A stretch of DNA of 64,000 nucleotides from CAVROT01 sp963722905 (GTDB lineage: Bacteria > Pseudomonadota > Alphaproteobacteria > Rhodobacterales > Rhodobacteraceae). The stretch covers positions 1 to 64,000 of the forward strand of contig CAVROT010000016.1 in the NCBI GenBank assembly GCA_963722905.1. The letters run 5' to 3'. A model generated the notes under the pieces. That model worked only from the letters and a program-made list of their open reading frames with translations, was not told where the DNA came from and made no database searches. The translations under genes were made by a program, and so were the position numbers. Below are positions 8,933 through 17,905 of the stretch, in pieces. Within the stretch, counting starts at the first letter, position 1. Every line of letters starts with the position of its first letter.

Positions 8933-9792
8933 CGCAGCGGACGGGCAGGTCCGTGCCGCCCTCGGTCGCAGGTCGCCCGTCCCCCGCCACATGCGGCCCA
9001 GCGCTGCGGCAGCGGTCCGTCGGGCCGCCGGGCCCGGCGCGGGGCGTCCCTGACGTTGCGGCGTCGCGCGGCGCGACCGCGACAGCCTGCCGCCCGGTCT
9101 CGCATGGCGAGCATCCCCGACGCAGCCCGGCGTTCTGCGCGGCCATGGCCCTGTGGTCCGGGCTTGCCTTGGGCCCCGGCTTCGCTTCGGCACAAACCTT
9201 CGATGTCAGGCTGGGCGGTACGAGGATCGGCACGCTCGTCTACGACGCGGCGCCGGACGGAGCGGCGGGAGGCACCCTTCGGTCTGTCCTCGACAACACT
9301 CCGCTGGGTGTCGCCAACGGCACGTTCACCGCGTCCGCGCAGGCTGTCGCCGGCTCCGGCGCCGTCGGCTACACAGGCAGCTCCGAATCGCTGCGCAAGC
9401 GCCGGCGAATCGATGTCGCCTTCGCGGAGGGGCGCGCAACCGAGGTCGTCGTGGCGCCGCAGGACGAGGCGACGGACCTGTCGGACCCCGGGCGCGTCCC
9501 GGCCGGAGTCCTCGATCCCGTCAGCGCTTTCGGACGCCTGGCCGGCGGGCGCGACTGCCCCGCGCCCTATTCCTTCTATGACGGGCGGCGCGTGCTGCGC
9601 GTCTCCACGACCGCCAGGACGGCGTCGTCCGCGAGCGTCCGCTGCGAGGTGGACTATAGGGTCACGGCCGGGCCAGGCCATCTGTCGCCGTTCCGCTTCC
9701 GGTCCCTGCGGCTGGTCGTGGACTACGTCTCCGGGGGCATGTCCGGCATGAGCATCGGCGCCGGCCCTTTCACCGTGACGATCGCACGATGA
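8929..9792 (+). CDS. Exported protein of unknown function (DUF6134/DUF3108-like)
   Basis: The mature part starts with QTFDVRLGGTRIGTLVYD and continues as a beta-rich domain of about 190 residues, resembling small periplasmic domains of the DUF6134/DUF3108 kind; the match is from memory and tentative. A hydrophobic signal-like stretch (MALWSGLALGPGFASA) precedes it, starting at ATG 9145. The upstream ATG at 8929 overlaps the ABC gene stop, which argues for translational coupling, but it would add some 70 poorly conserved residues before the signal core, so the true start is unsettled. Two cysteines in the C-terminal half could pair in the periplasm. It converges on sitD. Confidence 0.6.
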   Translation: MTQRTGRSVPPSVAGRPSPATCGPALRQRSVGPPGPARGVPDVAASRGATATACRPVSHGEHPRRSPAFCAAMALWSGLALGPGFASAQTFDVRLGGTRIGTLVYDAAPDGAAGGTLRSVLDNTPLGVANGTFTASAQAVAGSGAVGYTGSSESLRKRRRIDVAFAEGRATEVVVAPQDEATDLSDPGRVPAGVLDPVSAFGRLAGGRDCPAPYSFYDGRRVLRVSTTARTASSASVRCEVDYRVTAGPGHLSPFRFRSLRLVVDYVSGGMSGMSIGAGPFTVTIAR

Positions 9793-9943
9793 CCCGGGCG
9801 GGCGACTGCAGCGTGCCACTCGTGCTGTCCATCCGGTGGCGGGCTGTCGCAGGCTGGCCCGTATCGGGGGCGGCATCTCGCGGTTCCCCCTCCGGTGCCG
9901 AAGGGTCTCTGCCGTACGACGCCGCAGGGGACAGACGGGGCGG

Positions 9944-10825
9944 CTAGGGCCTCGGTGCGCCATGCAGTGCCGATACCGTCGCGGCATCGTGGCCGGTGTG
10001 GCGCGAGGCGGCCCGCGTGACCATGAGACGCCGGGCAAAGGCCGCGACGAAAAGAGCGGTCAGGATCAGGACCACGGTCGGCGCGGGGGCGCTGTCGATG
10101 AAGAAGCTGGCGTAGACGCCGGCCAGCATCGAGAAGAGGCACACGGCAACGGCGACGGCCAGCATCTGCCCGAAGCGGCGCACCGACAGAAAGGCGACGG
10201 CCCCCGGAGTGATCAGCAGTGCCACTGCCAGGATCAGCCCGACCGAGGTCAGCGTGGCCACGATGCAGAGAGACAGCGCGGTCAGCAGGCCGTAGTGCAG
10301 CAGGCCCGTGCGCAGCCCCGACGCCCGCGCCTGCGCGGGATCGAAGGCATGCAGCAGGAGGTCCCGCCATTTCAGGGCGATACCGCCCGCGACCGCCGCG
10401 CCGACGATCCCGGCGGTCCAGAGATCCGCGCGGCCGATGCCCAGCATGTTGCCAAAGAGGACATGGTCGAGGTGCTGGTCGGTGGTGATCGAGGCGTAGA
10501 TCACGATCCCGACGCCGAACATGCCAGAAAAGACGACGCCCATGACGGTGTCTTCCTTCACGCGGCTGTTGTCCGACAGCCAGCCCGTCAGCAGCGCGCA
10601 GGTCATCCCGGCGGCGAAGGCGCCCACGACCAGCGGCAGCCCCAGCACCCAGGCCAGGACGATGCCGGGGAGCGTCGCGTGGCTGACCGCGTCGCCCATC
10701 AGCGCCCAACCCTTGAGCACCAGGAAGCACGACAGCATCGCCGTGGGCGGCGCGATCAGCACCGCGATCCAGAACGCATTGCGCATGAAGGGGAACGTGA
10801 AGGGTTGGAGGAGCACGTCGATCAT
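9944..10825 (-). CDS. sitD: Manganese/iron ABC transporter permease SitD
   Basis: A 293-residue inner-membrane permease of the ABC-3 family with about eight hydrophobic helices. It forms the channel for Mn2+/Fe2+ together with the paralogous permease encoded just upstream on the same strand. Family features seen are LKGWALMGDAVSHATLPGI and a VLILTALFVAAF tail. The start overlaps the stop of sitC by four bases (ATGA), the same coupling found through the whole operon. It is the last gene of the operon and ends 151 bases from the convergent exported-protein gene. Confidence 0.9.
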   Translation of the reverse strand: MIDVLLQPFTFPFMRNAFWIAVLIAPPTAMLSCFLVLKGWALMGDAVSHATLPGIVLAWVLGLPLVVGAFAAGMTCALLTGWLSDNSRVKEDTVMGVVFSGMFGVGIVIYASITTDQHLDHVLFGNMLGIGRADLWTAGIVGAAVAGGIALKWRDLLLHAFDPAQARASGLRTGLLHYGLLTALSLCIVATLTSVGLILAVALLITPGAVAFLSVRRFGQMLAVAVAVCLFSMLAGVYASFFIDSAPAPTVVLILTALFVAAFARRLMVTRAASRHTGHDAATVSALHGAPRP

Positions 10826-11721
10826 CGGCGGGCCCCCGACGAGGACGAGGACGCGGCCGGCGCCGGCAGCCGGGCCAGCGACGCGCGGGTGCGCGCGCGC
10901 GCGGCCAGCAGCCCGTGCCGGGGCGCCAGTGCGAAGGCCGCGAGGAAGATCGAGGTCTGCAGCGTCACGATCACTCCGCCGGTGGCCCCGTCGAGGAAGT
11001 AGCTGAGATAGGCGCCGGCGAATGAGGTCAGCGCGCCGATGGCCACCGCCAACAGGATCATCCGCTCGAACCGATCCGAAAGCAGGTAGGCCGTGGCGCC
11101 CGGCGTCACGACCATGGCGATCACCAGGAACGCGCCGACCGTCATCATCGCCGCCACGACCGATGCCGACAGCAACGTGAAGAAGACCGCGCGCAGCAGG
11201 TCAGGGTGTAGCCCGATGGAGCGGGCGTGATTCTCGTCGAAGAAGGTCACCATCAGATCCTTCCACTTCAACGTCAGGACCACGGCCGAAACCAGGCCGA
11301 TGGCGGCCAGCTGCACGGTATCGCCCGGCGTGATGGCCAGGATGTTGCCCATGACGATGGTCTGGATGTCGATCGCGACCGGATCGAGCGAGATCATGAA
11401 CAACCCCAACCCGAAGAACGCGGTGAAGATGATGCCGATGATCACGTCGGTCTTCAGTCCGGACCGTCCGGTGAGGAACAGCATGGCCCCGGCCGCCAGA
11501 CCGCCCGCGACGAAGGCGCCCAGCGCGAAGGGCAGGCCCAGCATGTAGGCGCCCGCGACGCCGGGGACGACGGAATGGCTGAGCGCGTCGCCGATCAACG
11601 ACCAGCCCTTCAGCATCAGATAGCACGACAGGAACGCGCAGACCCCGCCCACCAGCGCGGAGACCCACATGGCGTTCAGCATGTAGCCGTAGCCGAAGGG
11701 CTGGAGCAGCAGGTCGATCAC
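10822..11721 (-). CDS. sitC: Manganese/iron ABC transporter permease SitC
   Basis: A 299-residue ABC-3 family permease and close paralogue of the downstream gene: both start MID-LLQPF and share LKGWSLIGDALSHSVVPG. About eight membrane helices are visible, followed by a low-complexity Ala/Ser/Arg tail after residue 270. It should pair with SitD in the membrane and be driven by the SitB ATPase. Starts and stops overlap by four bases on both sides. Confidence 0.9.
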   Translation of the reverse strand: MIDLLLQPFGYGYMLNAMWVSALVGGVCAFLSCYLMLKGWSLIGDALSHSVVPGVAGAYMLGLPFALGAFVAGGLAAGAMLFLTGRSGLKTDVIIGIIFTAFFGLGLFMISLDPVAIDIQTIVMGNILAITPGDTVQLAAIGLVSAVVLTLKWKDLMVTFFDENHARSIGLHPDLLRAVFFTLLSASVVAAMMTVGAFLVIAMVVTPGATAYLLSDRFERMILLAVAIGALTSFAGAYLSYFLDGATGGVIVTLQTSIFLAAFALAPRHGLLAARARTRASLARLPAPAASSSSSGARR

Positions 11722-12707
11722 GGATGCGTCCGGTCGGCCGGTGTCTCGGCGTCCTGTGCCCCAGACGGATCGTCCGGTCGCCCGGCGTCATCGGCTGTCG
11801 CGTTCGTGCTGTCGGTCGGCCGCGCCTTCGGGTCGCGGCGCTGGCCGTAGTGGACGAAGGGGCGTTCGTCGTCGGTAATGATGCGCACTTCGCGCGGGTC
11901 GTCGTCGTCGTGCAGCTCTGCCCCGCTGAGCGTAAAGTGCCGCAGGACACCGCCGAACGCGCGCTCCAGATTGTCGCGTGTGAAGACGGTGTCGGTCGGC
12001 CCATGGGCGAGCACCGTTCCCTTGACCAGGATAGTCCGGTCGCAGAAATCGGGTACAGAGCCGAGGTTATGGGTCGACACCAGCATCACCCGCCCCTCGT
12101 CGCGAAGTTCGCGCAGGAGCCCCACGATCTGTTCCTCGGTCTTCACGTCGACCCCGGTGAAGGGCTCGTCCAGCAGGATGACGCGGCCGTCCTGCGCGAG
12201 GGCGCGGGCCAGGAACACGCGCTTGCGCTGGCCGCCCGACAGCTCTCCGATCTGGCGGTGGCGGTAGTCGGACATGCCGACGCGGGCCAGTGCGGTATCG
12301 ACCGCAGCACGGTCGGCGGGGCGCGCGCGGCGCAGGAACCCCATGTGGCCGTAGCGGCCCATCATCACCACGTCCTCGACAAGGACGGGGAAGGCCCAGT
12401 CCACCTCTTCGGACTGCGGGACGTAGGCGACGAGGTTTTCGCGCAGAGCCTCCTTCACGGTGCGGCCCAGCAGCCGGATCTCGCCCCGGGCGGTGGGTAC
12501 GAAGCCCATGATGGCCTTGAAAAGGGTGGACTTGCCCGCGCCGTTCACGCCGACAAGGGCGGTCACTGTACCGCGCGGGATGGCGAAGGTCGCGTCGTGC
12601 AGCGCTGTCGTGCCGTTGCGGTAGGTGACCCAGACGTCGCGCGCGTCGATGCCGCCGCCGGGATCCGCCATTGCGGGCATGTCCGCGCCCGCGTCGGGGG
12701 CGGTCAT
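11718..12707 (-). CDS. sitB: Manganese/iron ABC transporter ATPase SitB
   Basis: A 329-residue ATPase that energises the SitCD permease. Walker A is GVNGAGKSTLFK, the Q-loop region is YVPQSEEVDWAFP, the signature is LSGGQRKRVFLARAL and Walker B is VILLDEPFTGVD, all typical of the Mn/Fe/Zn (ABC-3) branch. A charged extension of about 60 residues follows the ATPase domain and is Asp/Pro-rich; it is not part of the conserved fold. The start ATG overlaps the stop of sitA. Confidence 0.92.
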   Translation of the reverse strand: MTAPDAGADMPAMADPGGGIDARDVWVTYRNGTTALHDATFAIPRGTVTALVGVNGAGKSTLFKAIMGFVPTARGEIRLLGRTVKEALRENLVAYVPQSEEVDWAFPVLVEDVVMMGRYGHMGFLRRARPADRAAVDTALARVGMSDYRHRQIGELSGGQRKRVFLARALAQDGRVILLDEPFTGVDVKTEEQIVGLLRELRDEGRVMLVSTHNLGSVPDFCDRTILVKGTVLAHGPTDTVFTRDNLERAFGGVLRHFTLSGAELHDDDDPREVRIITDDERPFVHYGQRRDPKARPTDSTNATADDAGRPDDPSGAQDAETPADRTHP

Positions 12708-13615
12708 GCGCCGCCGCCCTCCAGCCCGTCGGCGATGGTTTCGACCGTGACCCGCAGCAGGTCCAGGTAGGACGGCACAGGCCCGTCCGGGTCGCTGAGG
12801 CTGTCGACGTAGAGCATGCCGCCATAGGCCGTTCCCGTTTCCCGCGCGACCTGCTGGGCAGGGGACTGATTGACCGTGCTTTCGCAGAAGACCGCGGGGA
12901 TGTCGTGTTCGCGTACGGTGTCGATGACGCGGCGGACCTGCTGCGGCGTGCCGATCCTGTCGGCGTTGATCGGCCAGAGATACAATTCGCGCAGCCCCAG
13001 ATCGCGGGCGAGGTAGCCGAACGCGCCTTCGCAGCTGACCAGCCAGCGGCGGTCCTCGGGCAGGGCGGCGAGCCGGGCTTTCAGCGGTCCGGCGGTCTCG
13101 CCGATCCGGGCGCGGTAGGCGTCGGCATTGGCGGCGTAGGTGCGGGCATTCCCGGGGTCGGCTTCCGACAGCGCGGCCTCGATGTTGTCGACGTAGACCA
13201 GCGCGGTCTCGAACCCCATCCAGGCATGCGGGTTCATGGCAAGCCCCGCGCTGTCGTCACCCAGCGCGATCGGGTCGATCCCGTCCGACAGCGTGGCCGA
13301 GGGGATGGGACCGAGGTTGGACAGGAACTGTTCGAACCACCGCTCCAGCCCCAGGCCGTTCCACAGGATCAGGTCGGCGCCCGACGCGCCCACCAGGTCG
13401 CGCGGGGTGGGCTGGTAGCCGTGGATCTCTGCCCCCGGCCTGGTGATGGACACGACATCGGCCGCGTCCCCGGCGACGTTGCGCGCCATGTCGGCGAGGA
13501 CGGTGAAGGTGGTGACGACCTTCAGTCGGTCCTGCGCCCGCGCCGGCAGGGCGGCGATGAGCGTCACGAGAACGGCTACGACGGCGAGTGCCGCCGCGGC
13601 GGGGGTACGGGTCAT
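12704..13615 (-). CDS. sitA: Periplasmic Mn/Fe-binding protein SitA
   Basis: A 303-residue cluster A-I substrate-binding protein. A signal peptide is clear (AALAVVAVLVTLIAALPARA). Metal-ligand regions of the SitA/MntC type are present: GAEIHGYQPTP supplies a histidine, NPHAWMGF a second histidine, then a Glu in SCEGAFGYLAR and a late Asp in the YVDSLSDPDG region. There is no histidine-rich loop of the ZnuA kind, and the YLWPINADRIGTPQQV segment is typical of SitA, so Mn2+/Fe2+ is favoured over Zn2+. It is the first gene of the sitABCD operon. Confidence 0.92.
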   Translation of the reverse strand: MTRTPAAAALAVVAVLVTLIAALPARAQDRLKVVTTFTVLADMARNVAGDAADVVSITRPGAEIHGYQPTPRDLVGASGADLILWNGLGLERWFEQFLSNLGPIPSATLSDGIDPIALGDDSAGLAMNPHAWMGFETALVYVDNIEAALSEADPGNARTYAANADAYRARIGETAGPLKARLAALPEDRRWLVSCEGAFGYLARDLGLRELYLWPINADRIGTPQQVRRVIDTVREHDIPAVFCESTVNQSPAQQVARETGTAYGGMLYVDSLSDPDGPVPSYLDLLRVTVETIADGLEGGGA

Positions 13616-13654
13616 GACGGGTCCATGGCGAGGTATAGATCAGCGAAGCGATAT

Positions 13655-13702
13655 TGCGACGCGTTCGCATGTTGTCAAGTTGAATGATAATGAGTCGCAA
13701 CT
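13655..13702 (-). promoter_or_regulatory. Possible metalloregulator operator(s) upstream of sitA
   Basis: Two dyads lie 40-87 bases upstream of the sitA start. One is TGCGACGCGTTCGCA at 13655-13669 (arms TGCGA and TCGCA). The other is bounded by AGTTG (13678-13682) and CAACT (13698-13702) and contains TGATAATGA, which resembles half of a Fur box. In alphaproteobacteria sit operons are commonly controlled by Mur, a Fur-family Mn sensor, whose sites are TGCAAAT-type dyads. The fit here is partial, so this is a suggestion only. Confidence 0.35.
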
Positions 13703-13797
13703 GAGGCGGCCAGCGGCAGCGCTTGTCCACCTGTCCGAAGCCGGGCTTCCACCGCTGTCACCCGGCGCGGTGTCGGCGGGCCGCCTTGCGGTATGGC

Positions 13798-15453
13798 TCA
13801 GACGCCGCCGGTCCCATGCGGAACGATCCGGCGGGGCATGTCTGCGTGTCGCGGCACCGCATGGCGTTCGATCATCCGCTGGACCACGGGGGCCGCGCCG
13901 TCGCGGTTCAGCGCCACGAGTTCGTCGTAGACCCGTGCGTCGTCGCGGGTGCGGCGCTGATTGTGGCGCCGGTAGTCGGCCCATGTGGGGACGTGGTAGC
14001 TTTCGGCCCAGACGTCGGGATCCTCCAGGTCGCGCAGGATCACCCAGGCCTGTGCGCCGTCGCGCCGCCGGATGCGACGACGTTCGGCCATCAGAGCCAG
14101 GAAGGCCGGAACGTCGGGCTCGGCGATATGCCAGGTCACGATGACCATGATGGGTCCGCTGCGGTCCGTCACGTCGATCTTGAGCGGCGGCTCTCGAAAG
14201 CGGTCGAGCGGCTGAAGGTCGAGCCGGCGGTACTCCGGCAGCGGGATGATGCGCCCGGCCATCGCGCCCAGCGCCAGCAGGACCGCAACGGCGAAGAAGG
14301 TGACCGGCAGACCCGCCGCCTCGGCGAGTTGCCCCCAGATCCAGCTTCCCAGCGCCATACCGCCGAACACTCCGGTCTGGTAGAGCGCGATGGCCCGGCC
14401 GACGACCCAGCGCGGCGTGCTGAGTTGAAGCGTCGCGTTGAAAAGCGCCATGTCGGTGACCCAGGACGCCCCGCCCAGCAGCAGCACGGCGCCGGTGAGC
14501 CAGGGCGAGGGGCTGACGGCGATCCCCATGGCGCAGACGGCAAGGCCGAGGAACCCCATCTCGGCCAGTCGTTCGCCGGTCATCCGGGCGCGCAGCCTTG
14601 AGGCGGACAGAGCGCCGCCCACCGCGCCCGCGCCGAACGCGCCCAGCAGGAGACCGTAGGTCAGCGCGCCGCCCCCCAGCAGGTCGCGCGCGACCAGCGG
14701 CAGCAGGGCCAGCACCGCCACGGCCGCACCTCCGAAGAGGAACCCCCGGACGATGACCCGGATCAGAGCCGGCGACATCGCGACATATCGCAGGCCGGCC
14801 GACAGGGCAGACCCGAAGGGCTCGCGCGGGTCGTCGCCGGACCGGCCCACGCCCGGCCAGCGCCACAGCGCGAAGATGATGGCGAGGTAGCTGACTGCGT
14901 TCAGCGCGAAGGCGACCGCAGCTCCGGCGACGGCGACGATGGCACCGCCCACGGCCGGTCCGATGCTGCGCATCAGGTTGAACCCCATGCCGTTCAGCGT
15001 GACGGCCGCCGGCACGTCGTCGCGCGGGACGATGTCGCCGATGGACGCCTGCCAGGACGGGTTGTGCAGGGCCGTGCCGCACCCGATGAGGAAGGTGAAG
15101 GACAGCAGCGTCCAGGGGGTCAGCACGCCCAGCAGCGCGCAGACGGTGAGGGCGACCGACACCACCAGCATGAAGCATTGTGCAAAGAGCATGACGCGCC
15201 GACGGTCGAACCCGTCGGCCAGCACCCCGGCCAGCAGCGAGAAGAGCATGATCGGCAGCGTGATCGAGCCCTGTACGAGGGCCACCATGGCCGGAGACGC
15301 GTCCATCGTCGTCATCATCCAGGCAGCGCCGACCGCCTGTATCAGCCCGCCCAGATTCGTCGCCAGCGATGCCAGCCACAGGCGTCGAAACGCCGGATGG
15401 CGGAACGGCGCCAGCCCGTCGTTGCGTGAATCCGGCGCCGACCGCCGCAGCAT
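13798..15453 (-). CDS. MFS exporter with C-terminal soluble domain (MFS_3/EntS-like)
   Basis: A 551-residue major facilitator with about 11-12 helices in the first 410 residues. The start at 15453 places FRHPAFRRLWLASL just before helix 1, as is usual for this family; the frame stays open to 15717 but upstream residues are unlike a transporter. The loop motif GVLADGFDRRRVM matches MFS family 3 (EntS-like siderophore or drug exporters). After the last helix there is a soluble domain of about 110 residues, starting near VIVTWHIAEPDVPAFLALM, resembling the ABM/Dabb-like ferredoxin-like folds often fused to this family. It lies next to the metal uptake operon, but the substrate is unknown. Confidence 0.82.
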   Translation of the reverse strand: MLRRSAPDSRNDGLAPFRHPAFRRLWLASLATNLGGLIQAVGAAWMMTTMDASPAMVALVQGSITLPIMLFSLLAGVLADGFDRRRVMLFAQCFMLVVSVALTVCALLGVLTPWTLLSFTFLIGCGTALHNPSWQASIGDIVPRDDVPAAVTLNGMGFNLMRSIGPAVGGAIVAVAGAAVAFALNAVSYLAIIFALWRWPGVGRSGDDPREPFGSALSAGLRYVAMSPALIRVIVRGFLFGGAAVAVLALLPLVARDLLGGGALTYGLLLGAFGAGAVGGALSASRLRARMTGERLAEMGFLGLAVCAMGIAVSPSPWLTGAVLLLGGASWVTDMALFNATLQLSTPRWVVGRAIALYQTGVFGGMALGSWIWGQLAEAAGLPVTFFAVAVLLALGAMAGRIIPLPEYRRLDLQPLDRFREPPLKIDVTDRSGPIMVIVTWHIAEPDVPAFLALMAERRRIRRRDGAQAWVILRDLEDPDVWAESYHVPTWADYRRHNQRRTRDDARVYDELVALNRDGAAPVVQRMIERHAVPRHADMPRRIVPHGTGGV

Positions 15454-16028
15454 CGCGAGCCGGGTCAGAAGGGCGGTGAGGGGTGGTGGCAATGGGGGAT
15501 CCGCGCCGCATGGAATGGCCTCGCATAGTCCTGCTGCCGCGGTGGTGCAACGCACTGCGTATCGGCCGCCCGATGCCCGATACGGCATCATCCGATACCG
15601 TACCCCGCAGGGCGATCCCTCGCTACGTCCAGCCGGCCTGCGTCGGAGCGGCCGGATCGGACCGCCCCTATCCGATGTCGTCGACCCTCCGCCATTCGGC
15701 GCAGTCGACGCGGCCAATCGGTGAGAGATCAGGGGTCCGCCGCCAATGCTGCGTCACGGGTTGGTTTGTCACGGTCTTGCGCAAGTGTAGTTGCAGGCGA
15801 GTACGGAGTGGACAACACCCGTGAGAGTCGACCTGCCGAACGATAGGCGTGACCAGTTGCCAATCCAATGCATGCGAAGTTTTCACTACGCAAGAGGGCA
15901 ATGCGCCGTTATCCGCCCGGTCCACGGTCTGAGCAGGTTGATTTGGCGGTTGCGTGAATCAGACGCGGCGCGACGTGGCGTCATGCCGCGTCGCGCCGAC
16001 TGCGCGCCTCATAGAGTGCGACGCGACC
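15454..16028. other. 575-base intergenic region without a recognised gene
   Basis: No open frame here has plausible protein sequence. Its base composition is lower in GC than the neighbouring genes, especially around 15720-15960. It should contain the promoter of the MFS gene at its left end. A hairpin listed separately lies near the end of the hvrA-like gene. Nothing else was recognised. Confidence 0.6.
15966..15998. repeat. 10-bp stem hairpin downstream of the hvrA-like gene
   Basis: Perfect inverted repeat CGGCGCGACG (15966-15975) and CGTCGCGCCG (15989-15998) with a 13-base loop. It sits 31 bases past the hvrA-like stop on the minus strand and could terminate that transcript, although no T-run follows on that strand. 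Confidence 0.45.
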
Positions 16029-16337
16029 CTAAATCGCGAAGTCCTGCATCGGGCGTCCGCTGGCGATGGCGTCCTTGATCCAGCCCGGCTGGCGGCCACG
16101 GCCTGTCCAGGTCTGTCGCGGATCCTCGGGGTTCCGGTATTTCGGGGCCGACTTGCGGGCGCCCTTCTCCTTCGTGACCAGATCGTCCAGCGAATAGCCA
16201 TGCGATTTGGCGAGATCCTCGGCCGCTTTGCGCGCCTCGGACTTGCGGCGGCTTTCCAGCGAATCGATCGCTTTGTCTACATCGGATCGAAGCTTTTCCA
16301 GCTCTTTCCGGTCCATGGTCTCCAGGTCGTTTGCCAT
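16029..16337 (-). CDS. hvrA: H-NS-like nucleoid/regulatory protein (HvrA family)
   Basis: A 102-residue H-NS-family protein. The N-terminal half is a charged helix suited to oligomerisation (DRKELEKLRSDVDKAIDSLE). The C-terminal half has the DNA-binding core KYRNPEDPRQTWTGRGRQPG, including the TWTGRGR-P signature that inserts into the minor groove. The ATG at 16337 was preferred to 16376 because it gives the usual family length and has a GGGA ribosome site. HvrA of Rhodobacter tunes photosynthesis and nitrogen genes; the role here is unknown, but silencing of AT-rich acquired DNA is a reasonable guess. Confidence 0.88.
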   Translation of the reverse strand: MANDLETMDRKELEKLRSDVDKAIDSLESRRKSEARKAAEDLAKSHGYSLDDLVTKEKGARKSAPKYRNPEDPRQTWTGRGRQPGWIKDAIASGRPMQDFAI

Positions 16338-16534
16338 ATCGTTCGTGTCCCAAATGCCCGTTATCACGACCTTCATTTAATCCGTTGCAAGGAATTCGCA
16401 ACCCCAATCGTCAGACCCAGGGCGACCGGATTTAAAGACTTTGGCTCCTTCCCATTCGCGGAGATGGATCGTCCGGGAGGATCGCTCTGCTATATGGATT
16501 GTCGGGCCGCCTCGCGAGTGTCAGGGTCGCGCGC

Positions 16535-17905
16535 ATGTTCGATACGGTCGAGATTCCCCTCTGGCTGCTGGTGACGATCGTATTGTTCGCGGCCGTCACT
16601 GCGTTGAGCCACGTCTTCATTCCACCGGTGAGGTGGTTCCTGCGCCGCCGGATGGAGCATGTCGTGGCACGGCTGAACGACCGGCTGGAGCGGCCGATCC
16701 ACCCGTTCAAGCTCGCGCGCCGGCACGACACCATCCAGCGGCTGATCTACGATCCCGGCGTCGTCGCCGCCGTGACCGAGCATGCGCGGCTGACCGGGGT
16801 GCGGGAGGACGTCGCCTTCGACCGTGCCCGGCGCTATGCGCGCGAGATCGTGCCGGCCTTCAGCGCCACGGCCTACTTCTCGGTCGCGATCCGGGCAGCG
16901 CGTTGGCTGTCGACGTTCCTCTTCGACGTGCGGTTGGTGTCCCCCGGCCTGGATGCGCGGCCGGCCCCGGAGGACACGGTGGTCTTCGTGATGAACCATC
17001 GCAGCAACATGGATTACGTCCTGGTGACGTGGCTCTCGGCCGAGCGGTCGGCGCTGAGCTATGCCGTTGGCGAGTGGGCCCGGATCTGGCCGCTGAGCGT
17101 TCTGGTGCGCGCGATGGGCGCCTATTTCATCCGCCGCCGGTCGCGCGATGCGCTCTACCGGAAGGTGCTTGCGCGCTACGTGCAGATGGCGACGCGGGCC
17201 GGGGTCACCCAGGCGATCTTTCCCGAAGGCGGCCTGTCGCTGGACGGGCGTACCGCGCCGGCGCGGCTGGGGCTGCTGTCGTACATCGTGGACGACTTCG
17301 ACCCCGCGGCCGAGCGCGATGTCGTCTTCGTGCCGGTGTCGCTGGGCTACGATCAGGTTCTGGAGGACCGTATCCTGATCGAGGCGGGTGCCGATGGCCG
17401 GCGGCGGTTCCGCGGGTCGTTTCTGACCGGCACCGCCTTCGTGTCGCGCTGGGCCTGGCGCCGGGTCACGCGGCAGGTGCGGCGCTTCGGCATCGCCGCG
17501 GTCGCCTACGGGGTGCCGCTGTCGCTGCGGAGCATGGGCCCCGGCGCCACGGCCGAGGAGGTGGCGCAGGTCCTCATGTCGCGGATCGCCGGCGGCATTC
17601 CGGTCCTGCCGATCCCCCTGATCGCGGACGCGCTGCGGCGGATCGGAGGATCCGGCGACGTGGCCGGGCTGCGGTCCTGCGTTGCAGCGAGGATGGCGGA
17701 GCTGCAGGTGGGCGGCGCGCCCCTCTGCCTGCCCGAGGGCGACTTCGTCGCGGCCGGGCTCCGGCGGATGGCGCTGCGCGGAATGGTGCGGCTGGACGGC
17801 GGGGCCGTGACGACCAGGGCCCCGGACCTGGTCGCGTTCTACGCCGCCGCATTGCCGCCAGACGGCGACGGCGGGGCTGGCCGAGATCGGCCGATGGCGC
17901 CGTGA
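16535..17905 (+). CDS. Glycerol-3-phosphate acyltransferase-like protein (PlsB-type)
   Basis: A 456-residue acyltransferase expected to acylate glycerol 3-phosphate or lysophosphatidate in phospholipid synthesis. One N-terminal membrane segment (IPLWLLVTIVLFAAVTALSH) anchors it. The acyltransferase blocks are visible: block I NHRSNMDY (catalytic His and Asp), block II around GAYFIRRRSRDALYRKVL, block III IFPEGGLSLDG. The ATG at 16535 follows an AGGG site. It is shorter than E. coli PlsB (about 800 residues), matching a reduced PlsB-like form common in alphaproteobacteria. Confidence 0.82.
   Translation: MFDTVEIPLWLLVTIVLFAAVTALSHVFIPPVRWFLRRRMEHVVARLNDRLERPIHPFKLARRHDTIQRLIYDPGVVAAVTEHARLTGVREDVAFDRARRYAREIVPAFSATAYFSVAIRAARWLSTFLFDVRLVSPGLDARPAPEDTVVFVMNHRSNMDYVLVTWLSAERSALSYAVGEWARIWPLSVLVRAMGAYFIRRRSRDALYRKVLARYVQMATRAGVTQAIFPEGGLSLDGRTAPARLGLLSYIVDDFDPAAERDVVFVPVSLGYDQVLEDRILIEAGADGRRRFRGSFLTGTAFVSRWAWRRVTRQVRRFGIAAVAYGVPLSLRSMGPGATAEEVAQVLMSRIAGGIPVLPIPLIADALRRIGGSGDVAGLRSCVAARMAELQVGGAPLCLPEGDFVAAGLRRMALRGMVRLDGGAVTTRAPDLVAFYAAALPPDGDGGAGRDRPMAP

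Noticed and set aside
15668..15925. 85-codon minus-strand frame in the gap before hvrA
   Set aside because: No ribosome site, no hydrophobic or motif pattern; it is most likely chance.
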